Source: Rhynchopus sp. YZ270_cl-10 (Eukaryota; Euglenozoa; Diplonemea; Diplonemida; Diplonemidae). Taken from it: a stretch of 64,000 nt of DNA. Below are positions 39,661 through 49,280 of this stretch, piece by piece. The translations under genes were made by a program, and so were the position numbers. The stretch's first letter is position 1; every line of letters begins with the position of its first letter. A model generated the notes under the pieces. That model was not told where the DNA came from and searched no databases. It saw nothing but the letters and a program-made list of their open reading frames with translations. The stretch is from the NCBI GenBank assembly GCA_964035575.1, contig OZ037896.1, forward strand, positions 310,001-374,000, given 5' to 3'.

Positions 39661-39741
39661 TTTGGGGGGACCCAAAAAAAATCCCCCCAAAAAAAAAAAA
39701 AAAATCCGAATTTAACGGAAAAGGTGCCGCACCTTTTCCGT
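39661..39741. repeat. Two adjacent hairpins
   Basis: TTTGGGGGGA (39661-39670) pairs with TCCCCCCAAA (39682-39691). ACGGAAAAGGTGC (39715-39727) pairs with GCACCTTTTCCGT (39729-39741) around a single base. Confidence 0.85.
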
Positions 39742-39849
39742 TCCCTATACCTAGGACCCTGGTTTCCCACATATTTCCCCCTTTACTGCACCACCACTAC
39801 CCCAATATACATTACTGGTGAACAGGTGCAAAAAAAAAAAAAAATAGTA

Positions 39850-39915
39850 TTTTCAACATATGCAATCAATACATTGATAGCATATGTTGATTGGAAAACA
39901 AAAACAAAAACAATT
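39850..39915 (+). repeat. Stem-loop repeat with ATATGC arms (copy 2)
   Basis: Same arms as 34194-34245 with a shorter loop, followed by the same A/C-rich tail. Confidence 0.75.
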
Positions 39916-40261
39916 TTATTGTTCACTTTGTCAAAATCTCTTTGTTTTTCTCTTTGTCTATTTTTCCTGCATTTTTTATTCTCTTCTTTGGAGGCACGGC
40001 ACTTTTGTGGAATTTTGTGGAATTTTGTGGAATTTCAAAAACTCGACTTCTACTTTTTCCCCTTAGGGTAGCACAATTAAAAACCTTGTTTAGTGTCCCA
40101 CCGCTCCCCAAAAATCTGTTCGCACGCACGCAAAAAAAAAATAACTAGTCAAAAAAAAATAATTTTTCCCTCACCTATTTTGCCCTCTTTTCAGGCTATT
40201 TCCTAACTCTGGGGCGTTTTGTTGCATTTCTGAGCCAATCCCGGCTTGTGGTGGGGTGAAT

Positions 40262-40345
40262 ACGGAAAAATGGACAAAATTTTAGTGACTTAAATTTTCG
40301 CAAAATATGAACCCATACTCGTAAACAAGGGTCATTTTCAGGAAA
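40262..40345 (+). repeat. Dispersed repeat family B, 5' part
   Basis: Matches 6583-6660 (AAAATGGACAAAATTTTAG, AATATGAACCCATACTCG). Downstream sequence is unrelated. Confidence 0.75.
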
Positions 40346-40734
40346 ATTCGGAAAATTCCGACATTTGGAAGCAATTTTTTCCCCTGAAAAAACAGTGGGT
40401 TTTCAGCCCGAAAACATACCGCGATTGGGATTTCCGGAATCCGTCCGCACTGTGGTGGGGTCACTTTGCCGAAATGGCCAAATTCTTGGTTTTGGTCAAA
40501 ATCCATGTAGGGTAAAGAGGGCCAAGGTAAATCCCACAACCAGATTTTCTCTCCCTGATCCTGACGTCTTGAAACATGAAAATGCGCGAAAACACCGGCA
40601 TTTGCATTTTCGGAATCCGTCCGTTCTGTGGTGGGGTCAATTTGCCGAAATGGACAAGTTCTTGGTTTTGGTCAAAACCCGTCAGTGTAAGGTAAAGGGG
40701 GCAAGTGTTTGCCTGTAGAAACTGGTAGGGAACA

Positions 40735-40895
40735 GGCAGCGCCGCAGGCGCACGGTACCCAGCTTTTTTTATTCTTGTACCTTTTCTCCACTTTCTTTTG
40801 ATTGCACGAGCCGATTGCTCTCCACGGTGGGGTCACATGTGTGTCCAAAAACACTCTAAGGTACTATTATTCTGAAATATGAGATTCAATGGTTT
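40735..40895 (+). repeat. Dispersed repeat family B, 3' part
   Basis: Matches 6175-6335: GCCGCAGGCGCACGGTACCC, GAGCCGATTGCTCTCCACG, GGGGTCACATGTGTG, then GAAATATGAGATT. Confidence 0.75.
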
Positions 40896-41399
40896 CTTAA
40901 GGAAATCTTCATACCGTGAGATCTCTGAAAATCCTCGAAAACGAACCCCGCCGGAGGCGGATTTTTTTTTATACACGTGTGCGCAAAAATGCTTATTTCT
41001 TGCTTACTTCGCTCATTTGGGAGCACGGGACCCCAACATTTTTTTTTTTCTGGTCACTTTTTCCCAGACAGAAGTGCCCTACCTACCTTCCCCCTTAGGG
41101 CCCTCTGAGACTTCGTCCGTCCTGACTTCAACCTACCAACCATAAAAATTATTTTTTTTGTAGTTGTGTCCCAATTATTTTTTTTTTTTGGATTTCCAAA
41201 AATCTGTTCGCGCGCAGGACACTAAACAATATTTTTAATTGTGCTACCCTTATAAAAAATTCCACAAAATTCCACAAAAGTGCCGTGCCTCCTTAGGGTA
41301 CCTTTTTTGGTCCGATCCTCCTTCTAAGGTGCTCGCTCTCCATACCTAGACCCTCGAATTTTTTTTTTTTGCCCCTATATTTTGGGCTAATTTCGACGA

Positions 41400-41940
41400 T
41401 TTGAGGCCATTAAAAGCAAAATTTGGCACTTTTGAGCATCTAGGGGGGTCTAAAACGCGGTTCCGCGAACCCAAAATTTCGTGATTTTTACCACAGACAA
41501 GTCGATTTTTGAAAAAATCTCAAAAAAAAAATCCCAATTTTTTTTTTCGCAAGTGTTTTTGAGGCCTGCTCACTACACCCTGGGCACCCTTCTGGGACCA
41601 AAAAGTCAAAAAAAGCAAGAATTGGGCTGTTTTGAGCATCTAGAGTTTATTCCCCAGCCATTTTCTGCACCACCAGTGCACTTTGTATGGGCCAGCGCCT
41701 TGTCAAAAAATCGAAAAATCTCAAAAAAAAAAATTTTTTTTTCGGGAAAATTTCGACCACTGAGGTGGGTCTTTGGGCACCAAAAAATGCAAAAATCGGG
41801 TGTTTTGACCATCTGTGGTTACACAAAACACACTTCTGTGTACAAGCCTACACCAATACAGTGGTAATACAAGGCGATTTTTGACCAAAAAAAAAATTTT
41901 TTTTTTTCGCCCAAAATCGGGCGTGGTACGTCATAAAATG
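41400..41940 (+). repeat. Degenerate tandem repeat of roughly 190 bp
   Basis: Three successive units each contain GTTTTGAGCATCTA-like sequence (41418, 41630, 41800), then a GATTTTTGA segment and a run of A directly followed by a run of T ending TTCGC or TTCGG (41521, 41717, 41887). Units are about 60-70% alike. No coding potential. Confidence 0.6.
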
Positions 41941-42914
41941 GCCCAAAAAATCCAAGGAAAACCTTCGATTGGGCAAATTATGAAAAAAATTTTCAAGTCA
42001 AATTTTCAACCAAAATACGGTCATTTTGTTCACACAGTGATTCTACGTCATGCTAGCTTCCTGTGCAGAACTCCAGCAATTCACCAATGCCGGCATCTAT
42101 CTTTCCATTATCGCCATTGCACTTCGTGTGTTACCAACGTGCTCAAGAAATGACGTGCTGTCACACTCCAACCAGAGTATCGAACCCGTACGTACATAAC
42201 GAAGATACACGAGCCCACCCAAAGCCTACTGAGTCGGTTTAAGTCGGATTGGTAGCCTTGTCCCCTATCATCTCCCCTCTTCCCCCTTTTAATACAAGGG
42301 CAGTCTCGTGACTATGTAACCTACAAAACCACCATTTAAGCACCTCAGTATCATACCCTCAACCCTCATCCACACAGATTCGCCTCCTTAAACCTGCAAA
42401 CCTTCTAACACCTCAGAGGGCAAGGCCCGCAAACCCTTATTCCAATGGAAGAATTTTTCAAAAATTCTCTATGCTTCCTATGACTGGACCCAACTCCCCT
42501 CACTATTTTTCCCCCCTAAAAAACGCCAAAAACGCCCAAAAAATTCTGCCAAAAATATCAAAAATATCAAAAATGGGCATTTTTGCCGTGCCTCCTTTGT
42601 ACTTTCTTTTGTTTTGGTTGTTGTTAGATAAGCTCAATCGCCTATCGAGTTCTGTGAATAGCACGGAACTCCTTTTCATGTGTATCCATGGAAATCAGTA
42701 TCATATGTGATACCGGGGTAAAATTTTTGAAAAAAGGTGTCGTTTGAGAAAAACAAACAAACGGACGCGCTCTGTGAAAAACGAGTGTTTCTCTGCGCGT
42801 GATATTTTGTGGGGAAGAATAAAACATTATGAAAAAAGCTCGTTGCGTTCCCACCATCGTTTCCGCTGCGCTCTCACTAGCGTTCCCACTCCATTCGGTT
42901 TTCTCTTACTTAAA
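41941..42914. other. Gene-free spacer
   Basis: Nothing recognised beyond A/T runs and one TTTTGCCGTGCCTCC word at about 42582. Confidence 0.5.
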
Positions 42915-43335
42915 AAATAGTTGAAAGTGCGCACGCCAGTGTCGACGTAGGCACCAGATATCTCTGCGAAAAAAGAAAAAAAACAAAAAGTGAAGTTGAT
43001 AGTGCAAATGCCTCTGGGACGCAGGGCACTGCACACTCCGCGGGTGACGAGAAGAACAAAGAAAAAACAAAAGCGATGAAATGAGGCAGTCTTCCCACCC
43101 AAAGGGTGTATGTAGTGCACAGGGTATGGTAATGATGTTGCCAAGAACATCAAAACCCTGTTTGCAAAGTGGAAGAGAAAAATATATAACGTTGGCAATT
43201 GGCAATGATGATAAGGCCTTGCAGAGGTAAAGCCGCCTTTAAAAAAAAAAAAAAAGAATGTCAGACCAAACTGAAAAGAGCAGGTGGGGGGAAAAAGTGA
43301 GATTGCTGCTATGCTGCTATGCTGTTGAACTCTTC
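42915..43335 (+). repeat. Segmental duplication, short-satellite copy
   Basis: Partner of 34260-34850 with the same two GAAGTTGA-family elements (42918-42957 and 42990-43043) and only two GCTGCTAT units (43305-43320). Confidence 0.85.
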
Positions 43336-43424
43336 TTTAAGTACCCGGAATGTGCGGGGGTGGATTACCTTTTTGTGTATTCGCCTGTTTTTTATGTTTG
43401 CATCCCTATTTTTTGATAAAAATT

Positions 43425-43605
43425 TTCAACCCAACTCACAGCTTCTCCCCAGGGAACTCAATTCTCTCAACGAGGAGGTCGATGTCCTTTGTGGCCGTGA
43501 CGGAGGAGTTGAGACGAATAACGGGCGGAAGAAGTTCGGGAGGTCGCCTTGCGGATGGTAGTTGACGTACACGATGCCCTCCTGGGGTGCGGCGGTTGCT
43601 GTAAC
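43425..43605 (-). pseudogene. Remnant of an unidentified coding sequence
   Basis: Close relative of 32587-32745, with GDLPNFFRP and KDIDLLVER still readable. It lies directly downstream of propeller copy 8, as the others do for copies 2 and 7. Confidence 0.5.
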
Positions 43606-43629
43606 TGTTTCGTGATGTCAGAAACAACC

Positions 43630-44781
43630 TCACTCACTGTTGTGGGGGTACAGATGTCTCGTCATTATATTGTTTCTGTTGGAATCCGACGACACAACCA
43701 CAAGCGAACACGGCGAGATCGCAAACCAGCCACTTTTGACTGGTATCACACGCACACAGGACATGCTTGCCACATCATACTGGTGCAGACTAAAGTCTCC
43801 CTTTGTGTGACAACTAACGACAAAGTACTTCCCACAAGGCGTGAACTGTATGTCCAGGACCCTACCCATATCAATATCAACGCTACCAAGACCCGCACCA
43901 CTCAAATCATAGAGGTGCACGAATCCACGTGAGTTCAATCTATCTGAGTCCCCCACAGCAAAAGCAGAGGCAGACTGCGAAACAGCCACACGCCCCGCTA
44001 CCGTCACACATGCCATATTGACACCTGTGTTGACATCCCACACACGTGTGTCATACTCCGTTCTGGAAGAGGTGATCACCCACCCACCACAGTGCGACAC
44101 CGACACTCTCTCGCATCCTTCGTGCCAGAGAGAGCGGAGCAACGTCAGGTCTTCGTCATACACAGAGACGCCGTCTTTGCCTTGGGAGACAACAACACTG
44201 CCACATGCGAACACCGACTCTGAGGTACCTTCGACTCTGCGGAGCACCTCCCCACCCGGAAGCGCAACCTCACGAAAGTGGTCCTTATACGGCAGGTAGT
44301 AGCGTGTCTTGCACCGTGAGATGGCAGGAAGTCTTGCCATTTTTGGAACATCTACTTTGGACAAGAACAAAGGTTTGAAGGTTTCTGTGTCAAAGCAGCC
44401 AATACGTCTTTTACGATTATCAGAGCACCAATAGATGCACATCTTGCCACAGCGCGACAGCGACAAACCGCGCAATGTCCAACCGTCCACTTCCTTCGAG
44501 CAGAACAACCCCGCCACTTCCTTCTCCATCTCGTACACACCAGGACACCGAATATCAGCACAGGGAAAGGCAAGCACAACCTGCACACCTGATTCGAACG
44601 CAGTGTCCTGCAGACGGCACGTCTCCTCCAGCACTTGCGTGCCGATGCGCATCTTGACAGACGCAGGCAAGACAGCAAGCGCCGTGCACGCAACCTCCTT
44701 TGCCGCTGCAACGTCCACATCGCACGGCACCGCCACTGTCGCAGACACGCCTGACTCTTCCAGCACAAAGGTCACATCCAT
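43630..44781 (-). CDS. Ubiquitin-like/beta-propeller paralogue, copy 8
   Basis: 383 aa, the longest unextended copy, starting at the second family ATG because the first is ACG. Ubiquitin-like domain nearly invariant (EVP changed to AVP, SVEM to SVKM). An eight-residue insertion lies before blade 1 (AGLFCSKEVDGWTLRG). Copy-specific loops: SDNRKRRIG, PYKDHFREV, SDRLNSRGFVHLYD, SCHTKGDFSLHQ. It shares IGCFDTET and KVDVP with copy 7 but the DLSGAGLG blade and SSDSNR with copy 1. It is separated from copies 4-7 by the GH3 gene and 6 kb of repeats. Confidence 0.85.
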   Translation of the reverse strand: MDVTFVLEESGVSATVAVPCDVDVAAAKEVACTALAVLPASVKMRIGTQVLEETCRLQDTAFESGVQVVLAFPCADIRCPGVYEMEKEVAGLFCSKEVDGWTLRGLSLSRCGKMCIYWCSDNRKRRIGCFDTETFKPLFLSKVDVPKMARLPAISRCKTRYYLPYKDHFREVALPGGEVLRRVEGTSESVFACGSVVVSQGKDGVSVYDEDLTLLRSLWHEGCERVSVSHCGGWVITSSRTEYDTRVWDVNTGVNMACVTVAGRVAVSQSASAFAVGDSDRLNSRGFVHLYDLSGAGLGSVDIDMGRVLDIQFTPCGKYFVVSCHTKGDFSLHQYDVASMSCVRVIPVKSGWFAISPCSLVVVSSDSNRNNIMTRHLYPHNSE

Positions 44782-46086
44782 CGTTTTGTTTCTTTCGTGA
44801 GGCTCACGGAGAGTGTGATGAGGTGAGGTTCTGTTTTGTGTGTTTTGTGGTTTATGTTGCCTTTTTAGGGACGTTCTGACCCTTCCACGTCACCACCCTC
44901 GACCATGGTGGGAGGCAGGAACAGTTCCACTTACATAAGCGGACCCACGCCATTATCAAGCAAACTGGGTTTCCCGAATAAACAGATTGAGAGCCCCCCA
45001 CATTGATTGGGCTGTGGATCACTGATCGGGCCCCTCAGACGGGAAAAAAGGACGACGCAGAGGGCGGTAGGTGTATACGGAAGTGACTTTCCTCGACCCC
45101 CCTCTTGGACAGACTTATCAGATGCGGAACGTCACGCTACGGGCCCTGCAGGCGCACTTCGGGGAGGCGCTGGGGCGGGGGGAAGCAGACGGGCCACGAA
45201 GCCACCCATCGCTTTGCCGGAACTGAGGGTGGGTACTAGACCGAACCAACCTCTCCGTGCTGTAGAGTCCTCAGCTGCGGCGAGAGCGCCCGCTATCTAC
45301 GCTTTGGAGCGGGAGTTCAAGATAGGAGGAAATCTGCCAGACTACCTCAAGGCGGAGAAAAAAAGGTTGCAACATTTCCCAAGAGCAAAACAATAAAAGA
45401 AGTCCTTAATCGATAGATATGACCATCCACAAATGGGTAATGTCCCTGTAGGAACACACACGCAAATACTTCGGCACACTTCAATATATGGCATTACCCA
45501 CGACTGATGGCAAACACATAGACCATAACGCATGCCTGACTGTCCAAAGGAAACTTTGGAGTTCATTAGTCTTATCTATGATCCCCAAAGGCTGAAGGTA
45601 GGCAGCTTGGAAAAGTGCCACACCTCTGACCCCCTCACCCAACTCGCATGGTCACAAACACTGCAGTGCGTGTTTGTTCTTCCCTGTCCACCGCAGCCAT
45701 TCAGACGCAGCTGTGACGGCATCCTTGCTGAGCTTCCCTTTGCCCGGTGCGGTGAGAAGCTGAGGGGAGGTTGTGCGGGGGACGATTACTGGTGGGATGC
45801 GCGAGTCTTGTATTACCTGTGAAAAAAAGGGAGAAAGGAGGATGCATCTGGGAATAGCTACTATAGGCGGTGCAGATGTCGCATAATTCTGGGTTTTGAA
45901 AGGGGGGAAAAAAAGGAAGAGAAAGAAAGTCAATACATTGTGCTCTCGCTGGCGGGTGAATTGGAATTTGCTTGCTGGTCTGCACGGCTCGTTGCAGTCT
46001 GGCGGGCGCACCCCGAGTTTGTCCACCTGTTATTTTTTTGGTGAGAGTTCATTTTTGGCATCGCGAACTCAAAAAAATAAATTGAC
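44782..46086. other. Spacer with non-repetitive, gene-like composition but no assignable gene
   Basis: The 5' flank of copy 8 is followed at 44865-45890 by DNA of more balanced composition than other spacers, with short plus-strand frames (45007-45396, 45532-45822). None has a recognisable domain. It may be a decayed gene or element; I make no call. Confidence 0.3.
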
Positions 46087-46752
46087 TTACAAATACAAAT
46101 CTCTATCGTGCATGAACGGTGCCACCGCAGGGTGGTCCTCCACATCAAACCCCAGAGACTTCGTTGGCCACGGCTTCCATGGGGGGAGGTTTGCGATCAA
46201 AACAATACATACGATCGTTGACATCGCCTGCGCCGCCTGGTCGTCAAAGGCGCCTTTGTATTCAGACATGGCGTGGTGCTTCACTGTGTTGATCATCTTC
46301 GCGGTGCCGGCAAGCTGGGCGAGGCTCGCAGACTTGCTTTCTCCTGTTGTTTGGAGGCGCAACGCGAGGACGTTGTGCACCTGCCCGCGGGACTCGATGT
46401 CTTGCTCCCAACGCTGCCGCACACGGTCTTCTGCCACCGCTAGCCGCTCTGCCTTTTTGCGCCTCCTGGTCTCACGCACCGCACGCACACCTTCTTGGTG
46501 TTCTGCTATACGGTTGTCGTAGTGGAACTTCTTGCGTTTGTGCCGTGCGCTGTTTTCACTCTCCCGCTGCGACAGCCCTTCCAGGCGAAGACGCCACGCA
46601 GCTTCCGACGTCAGCTTTGGGCGAGGTGGATTGGCGCGAAGTGGGGTCGGCTGCGGACGTTGTGTCTGCGTCGCATCGGCCGTCCCTGCCTCTGCAGCAG
46701 TACCAGGCGAACGTCCTCTCCGGACCAGATCAGCGAAATGGAGTTTGGTCAT
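46087..46752 (-). CDS. Small basic protein of unknown function
   Basis: 221 aa from the ATG at 46752 (MTKLHFADL); the frame runs further upstream through C-rich and T-run leader sequence, excluded here. Residues 1-60 are Ala/Pro/Thr-rich and probably disordered; 60-150 form a long, strongly basic and acidic helix (RRRKKAERLAVAEDRVRQRW), likely a single coiled coil; 180-200 include a hydrophobic stretch (STIVCIVLIANLPPWKPWP) that might be a membrane anchor or buried helix. No family recognised. The codon pattern and lack of repeats support a real gene. Confidence 0.6.
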   Translation of the reverse strand: MTKLHFADLVRRGRSPGTAAEAGTADATQTQRPQPTPLRANPPRPKLTSEAAWRLRLEGLSQRESENSARHKRKKFHYDNRIAEHQEGVRAVRETRRRKKAERLAVAEDRVRQRWEQDIESRGQVHNVLALRLQTTGESKSASLAQLAGTAKMINTVKHHAMSEYKGAFDDQAAQAMSTIVCIVLIANLPPWKPWPTKSLGFDVEDHPAVAPFMHDRDLYL

Positions 46753-48110
46753 ATAGTAATGAACAACGCAGAGGGGAGAAAAGGTATTCAGGTGGATGTG
46801 ACCCAAGATTTGGAAAGAAGTTAAAAAGGGGGGAGAGGGGAGAGGGAGGGTGGGGGTGGGGGTGTCTGAATGGGGTTGGTAAGTAGTGTGTTGCTGGGGT
46901 GTCTCAAAAAAAAAAATGCTTCCTGACCGCTCCGCTGGGGTTCTTGTGAGGAGAGTGAGTGAGTCTTGACTAAAAGTTTGTAAAACGAATAATTGGTTGG
47001 TTCTCTCTGTATTGCTTTGGCTTTTTTTTTTTTTTTTTTTTTTTTTTTTTGAAAAAAGCATTTTAGTTCGATGTTGCAAAAGATAAGGATGACAAGCAAG
47101 ATTGCTTTAAACTTTGCTTGAGTAGTAGACTTACTATCTGTCTCTTTTGGCTAACGCCCCCTTTGTGGAAACCAGAAAAAAAGGGAGGGGTAAAAAAACG
47201 CTAATTTCTGTGGTTTCGGCTGCTCCTTGACCAGGATTCAGCCCTGTGACCGCGCTCATCGGAAGGAGCCAGGGCTATTGTGGGGTGGGGTTGGGCACAA
47301 ACTCGATGTTAAAACAAAGGCGGAGAGTGAGTGGGTCATTGAAAGGAATCCCTCAATGGTGTGCTGATATGCTGATCGGTGTGTTCGCTTGTTTTTTTTT
47401 TTCCTTTTCTGGAGTAAGTTTTTTTTTGTCGCAGAAGCAGGCGGCGAGAGGCGGCCGGGGCACGCAAGGGGTCACAAAGTGGGAAGGGGGGAAAGGGGAA
47501 AAGGGGAAAAGGGGAAAAGGGGAAAAGGGGAAAAGGGGAAAAGGGGAAAAGGGGAAAAGGGGAAAAGGGGAAAAGGGGAAAAGGGGAAAAGGGGAAAAGG
47601 GGAAAAGGGGAAAAGGGGAAAAGGGGAAAAGGGGAAGACTGGGTAGGTGGATAGACGTATGAATGTGGAATATGGGGATGGCGGGTTGTAACCAGGAAAC
47701 GTGTCGAAATGGCAATTTGTGCGGATCATCCTTGTGTGTCTCCACTAATACAAAATCTTCAAAAACGGAGTGGGTACCAGCATTACTCCGTAGGCCTATC
47801 ACAATGTTAAACTATCACAAAAAAAATATTGCCTGTCATAGACACACGTCAAAACAGTAGGTAAGTCATCGTACAGAACCCGTCACGTAGCACCCGGAGT
47901 GCACTGCTACGTAAGCAGGTTTGGATGACGAACAAAAATGAAGCGATTAATGAGGGAAAGCATGACAGGGGGAATACATAACAGAGGTTTCTGATCCCCA
48001 CATGAAGTGGGGCACAGATGATTGCTGCACCAGATTGATTCAGGTGCGGGTGTCAAATGTCATAGGCATTTAAAAGGTCTTTGCAAACAAATGCAATGCT
48101 ACTTATAAAC
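46753..48110. other. Spacer with an 8-bp satellite
   Basis: Contains a 30-T run (47018-47050), a TCTCTGTATTGCTTT...GAAAAAAGCATTTTAGTT block (46990-47070) that recurs at 56966-57012, and the GGGGAAAA satellite. No gene. Confidence 0.6.
47495..47630 (+). repeat. 8-bp satellite, 17 units of GGGGAAAA
   Basis: 136 bp of perfect 8-bp units, purine-only on the plus strand. The ORFs across it (KGEKGKRG, PFPLFPFS) are artefacts. Confidence 0.95.
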
Positions 48111-49280
48111 CTAAATAAAAGGGTTCGGTCGTCGATGGCATGATTCCGCAGTAGGGCTGTTTTCCCAGTCGATAAAGTGCTGGGTGACGTTGCAGCTTGC
48201 TTTTGGATAGACTGTGAACTCCATGGGGGTCTCTCCACCTCGCGTGCAGATGCCGTTGAGGAAGACGTCTGCCTTCATGAACTTGGCCTCGTACGGCTGG
48301 AAGTGCACACCGTCGGAGGTTTGCTGCGGGATAAGCTTGGTCATTTCTGTATCGGTCAAGACACGCACGCCTGTACACGCTGCAGCAAGACGCAGCGCAG
48401 TTCTGTAGTGCTTGACACGTTCTATAGGGTTGTACACAAAGCAGTTCTTGCCCTCCGCATTGCAGATCTTTTTCGTCCAGATCCAATGCAAATCATACAG
48501 AACAAGCAGCGCACCTGGCTTGACAGCGTGCTGCACCTTCTCAATACGTGCCTTCATGGCGTGGTAGTATGCTTGTATACCCTGGCAGCTGTCGCCAATG
48601 TCCCACATCGCGTTGTTGATCACGACAATGTCGGCAGTGCGGATCGCGTTAGAGGCCTTCTCCCGCGAGGGGTCCGTCGGGTCGTTGTAGAAAGCACTCT
48701 GCGTCCAGAAGAACTCAAGGAACGGTGTTTCCTCTGTAAGGAAGCAGGCACGGTTGGGCCGTGCCTTCCACCAGCGGCCTTCGACGTCTTCTGATTCACC
48801 CCACACGTGTCTGCCCTTGGAGCGAGCGGTGATCGCATCGGCCAGGTCGTCGAGCAGCGAGTCTCCGAAGAAGGCGATCTTCTTGCCACTCTTCTGCAAG
48901 TCAGTGAGGCATGTGGTCACTTCCGTGGGGTGGAAGTGATGCAGCTTGCAATTACTGTCCGGCACCCACACTAAGCTGCTGGTGTCCGCAGTGGTATTGT
49001 ACACACGTCCCGGGTAGATCTGATCCTGTGACGCACAGTACGCAACCTCAGAAGCATCAGGCACCTCTCCATTTGTGATGTGGTCTTGGTCCTCTACAAA
49101 TTCGGGTTCTGGAGCCTGGGTTGCAGGAGCCTGGGTTTTTTTTACCTTGTTTTTTTTACCCTTCGCTTTTTGATTTGGCAATGGCTGGACTGTTGGGCCG
49201 AGTGACCAGAAGTACATAAAGAGCGCAGCCGCGAAGACTACCATAATGAAAATCATCTTCCGGCTCTGCAGGATCTGCAT
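48111..49280 (-). CDS. Type II membrane SGNH / PC-esterase-like protein
   Basis: 389 aa from the ATG at 49280 (MQILQSRK). Single membrane anchor at about residues 9-26 (MIFIMVVFAAALFMYFW), then a Lys/Pro-rich stem (30-65), then a lumenal catalytic domain. Nucleophile block FFGDSLLDD with S141; D323 and H326 in SDGVHF form the C-terminal DxxH. The paired GDS and DxxH motifs and the type II topology match the PC-esterase group (TBL/XOAT, Cas1p, NXPE), which move or remove O-acetyl groups on Golgi glycans. The substrate cannot be read from sequence. The GH3 enzyme 11 kb away could act on a related polysaccharide, but no linkage is shown. Upstream CCCTTTTACAG ends 33 nt before the ATG. Confidence 0.85.
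   Translation of the reverse strand: MQILQSRKMIFIMVVFAAALFMYFWSLGPTVQPLPNQKAKGKKNKVKKTQAPATQAPEPEFVEDQDHITNGEVPDASEVAYCASQDQIYPGRVYNTTADTSSLVWVPDSNCKLHHFHPTEVTTCLTDLQKSGKKIAFFGDSLLDDLADAITARSKGRHVWGESEDVEGRWWKARPNRACFLTEETPFLEFFWTQSAFYNDPTDPSREKASNAIRTADIVVINNAMWDIGDSCQGIQAYYHAMKARIEKVQHAVKPGALLVLYDLHWIWTKKICNAEGKNCFVYNPIERVKHYRTALRLAAACTGVRVLTDTEMTKLIPQQTSDGVHFQPYEAKFMKADVFLNGICTRGGETPMEFTVYPKASCNVTQHFIDWENSPTAESCHRRPNPFI

Larger units (their letters stand above)
39990..41292. repeat. Inverted repeat pair enclosing 1.1 kb
   Basis: 39990-40133 (GGAGGCACGGCAC, GTGGAATTTTGTGGAATTTT, GGGTAGCACAATTAAAAA, ATCTGTTCGC) is matched in reverse complement by about 41196-41292, with a few internal deletions. 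The interior holds family B pieces (40262-40345, 40735-40895) and no gene. A third copy of the outer word TTTTGCCGTGCCTCC is at about 42582. Could be a degraded inverted-repeat element or a local inversion duplication. Confidence 0.65.

Noticed and set aside
42150-42250. Possible tRNA on the minus strand (GGTTCGATAC near 42178)
   Set aside because: The T-arm does not pair and no A-box or acceptor stem is present.
44865-45890. Possible decayed gene or retroelement-like segment
   Set aside because: Composition is gene-like, but no motif is clear enough to name a family; left as unassigned spacer.
47246-47662. ORFs across the GGGGAAAA satellite on both strands
   Set aside because: Low-complexity artefacts of the 8-bp repeat (KGEKGKRG and PFPLFPFS).
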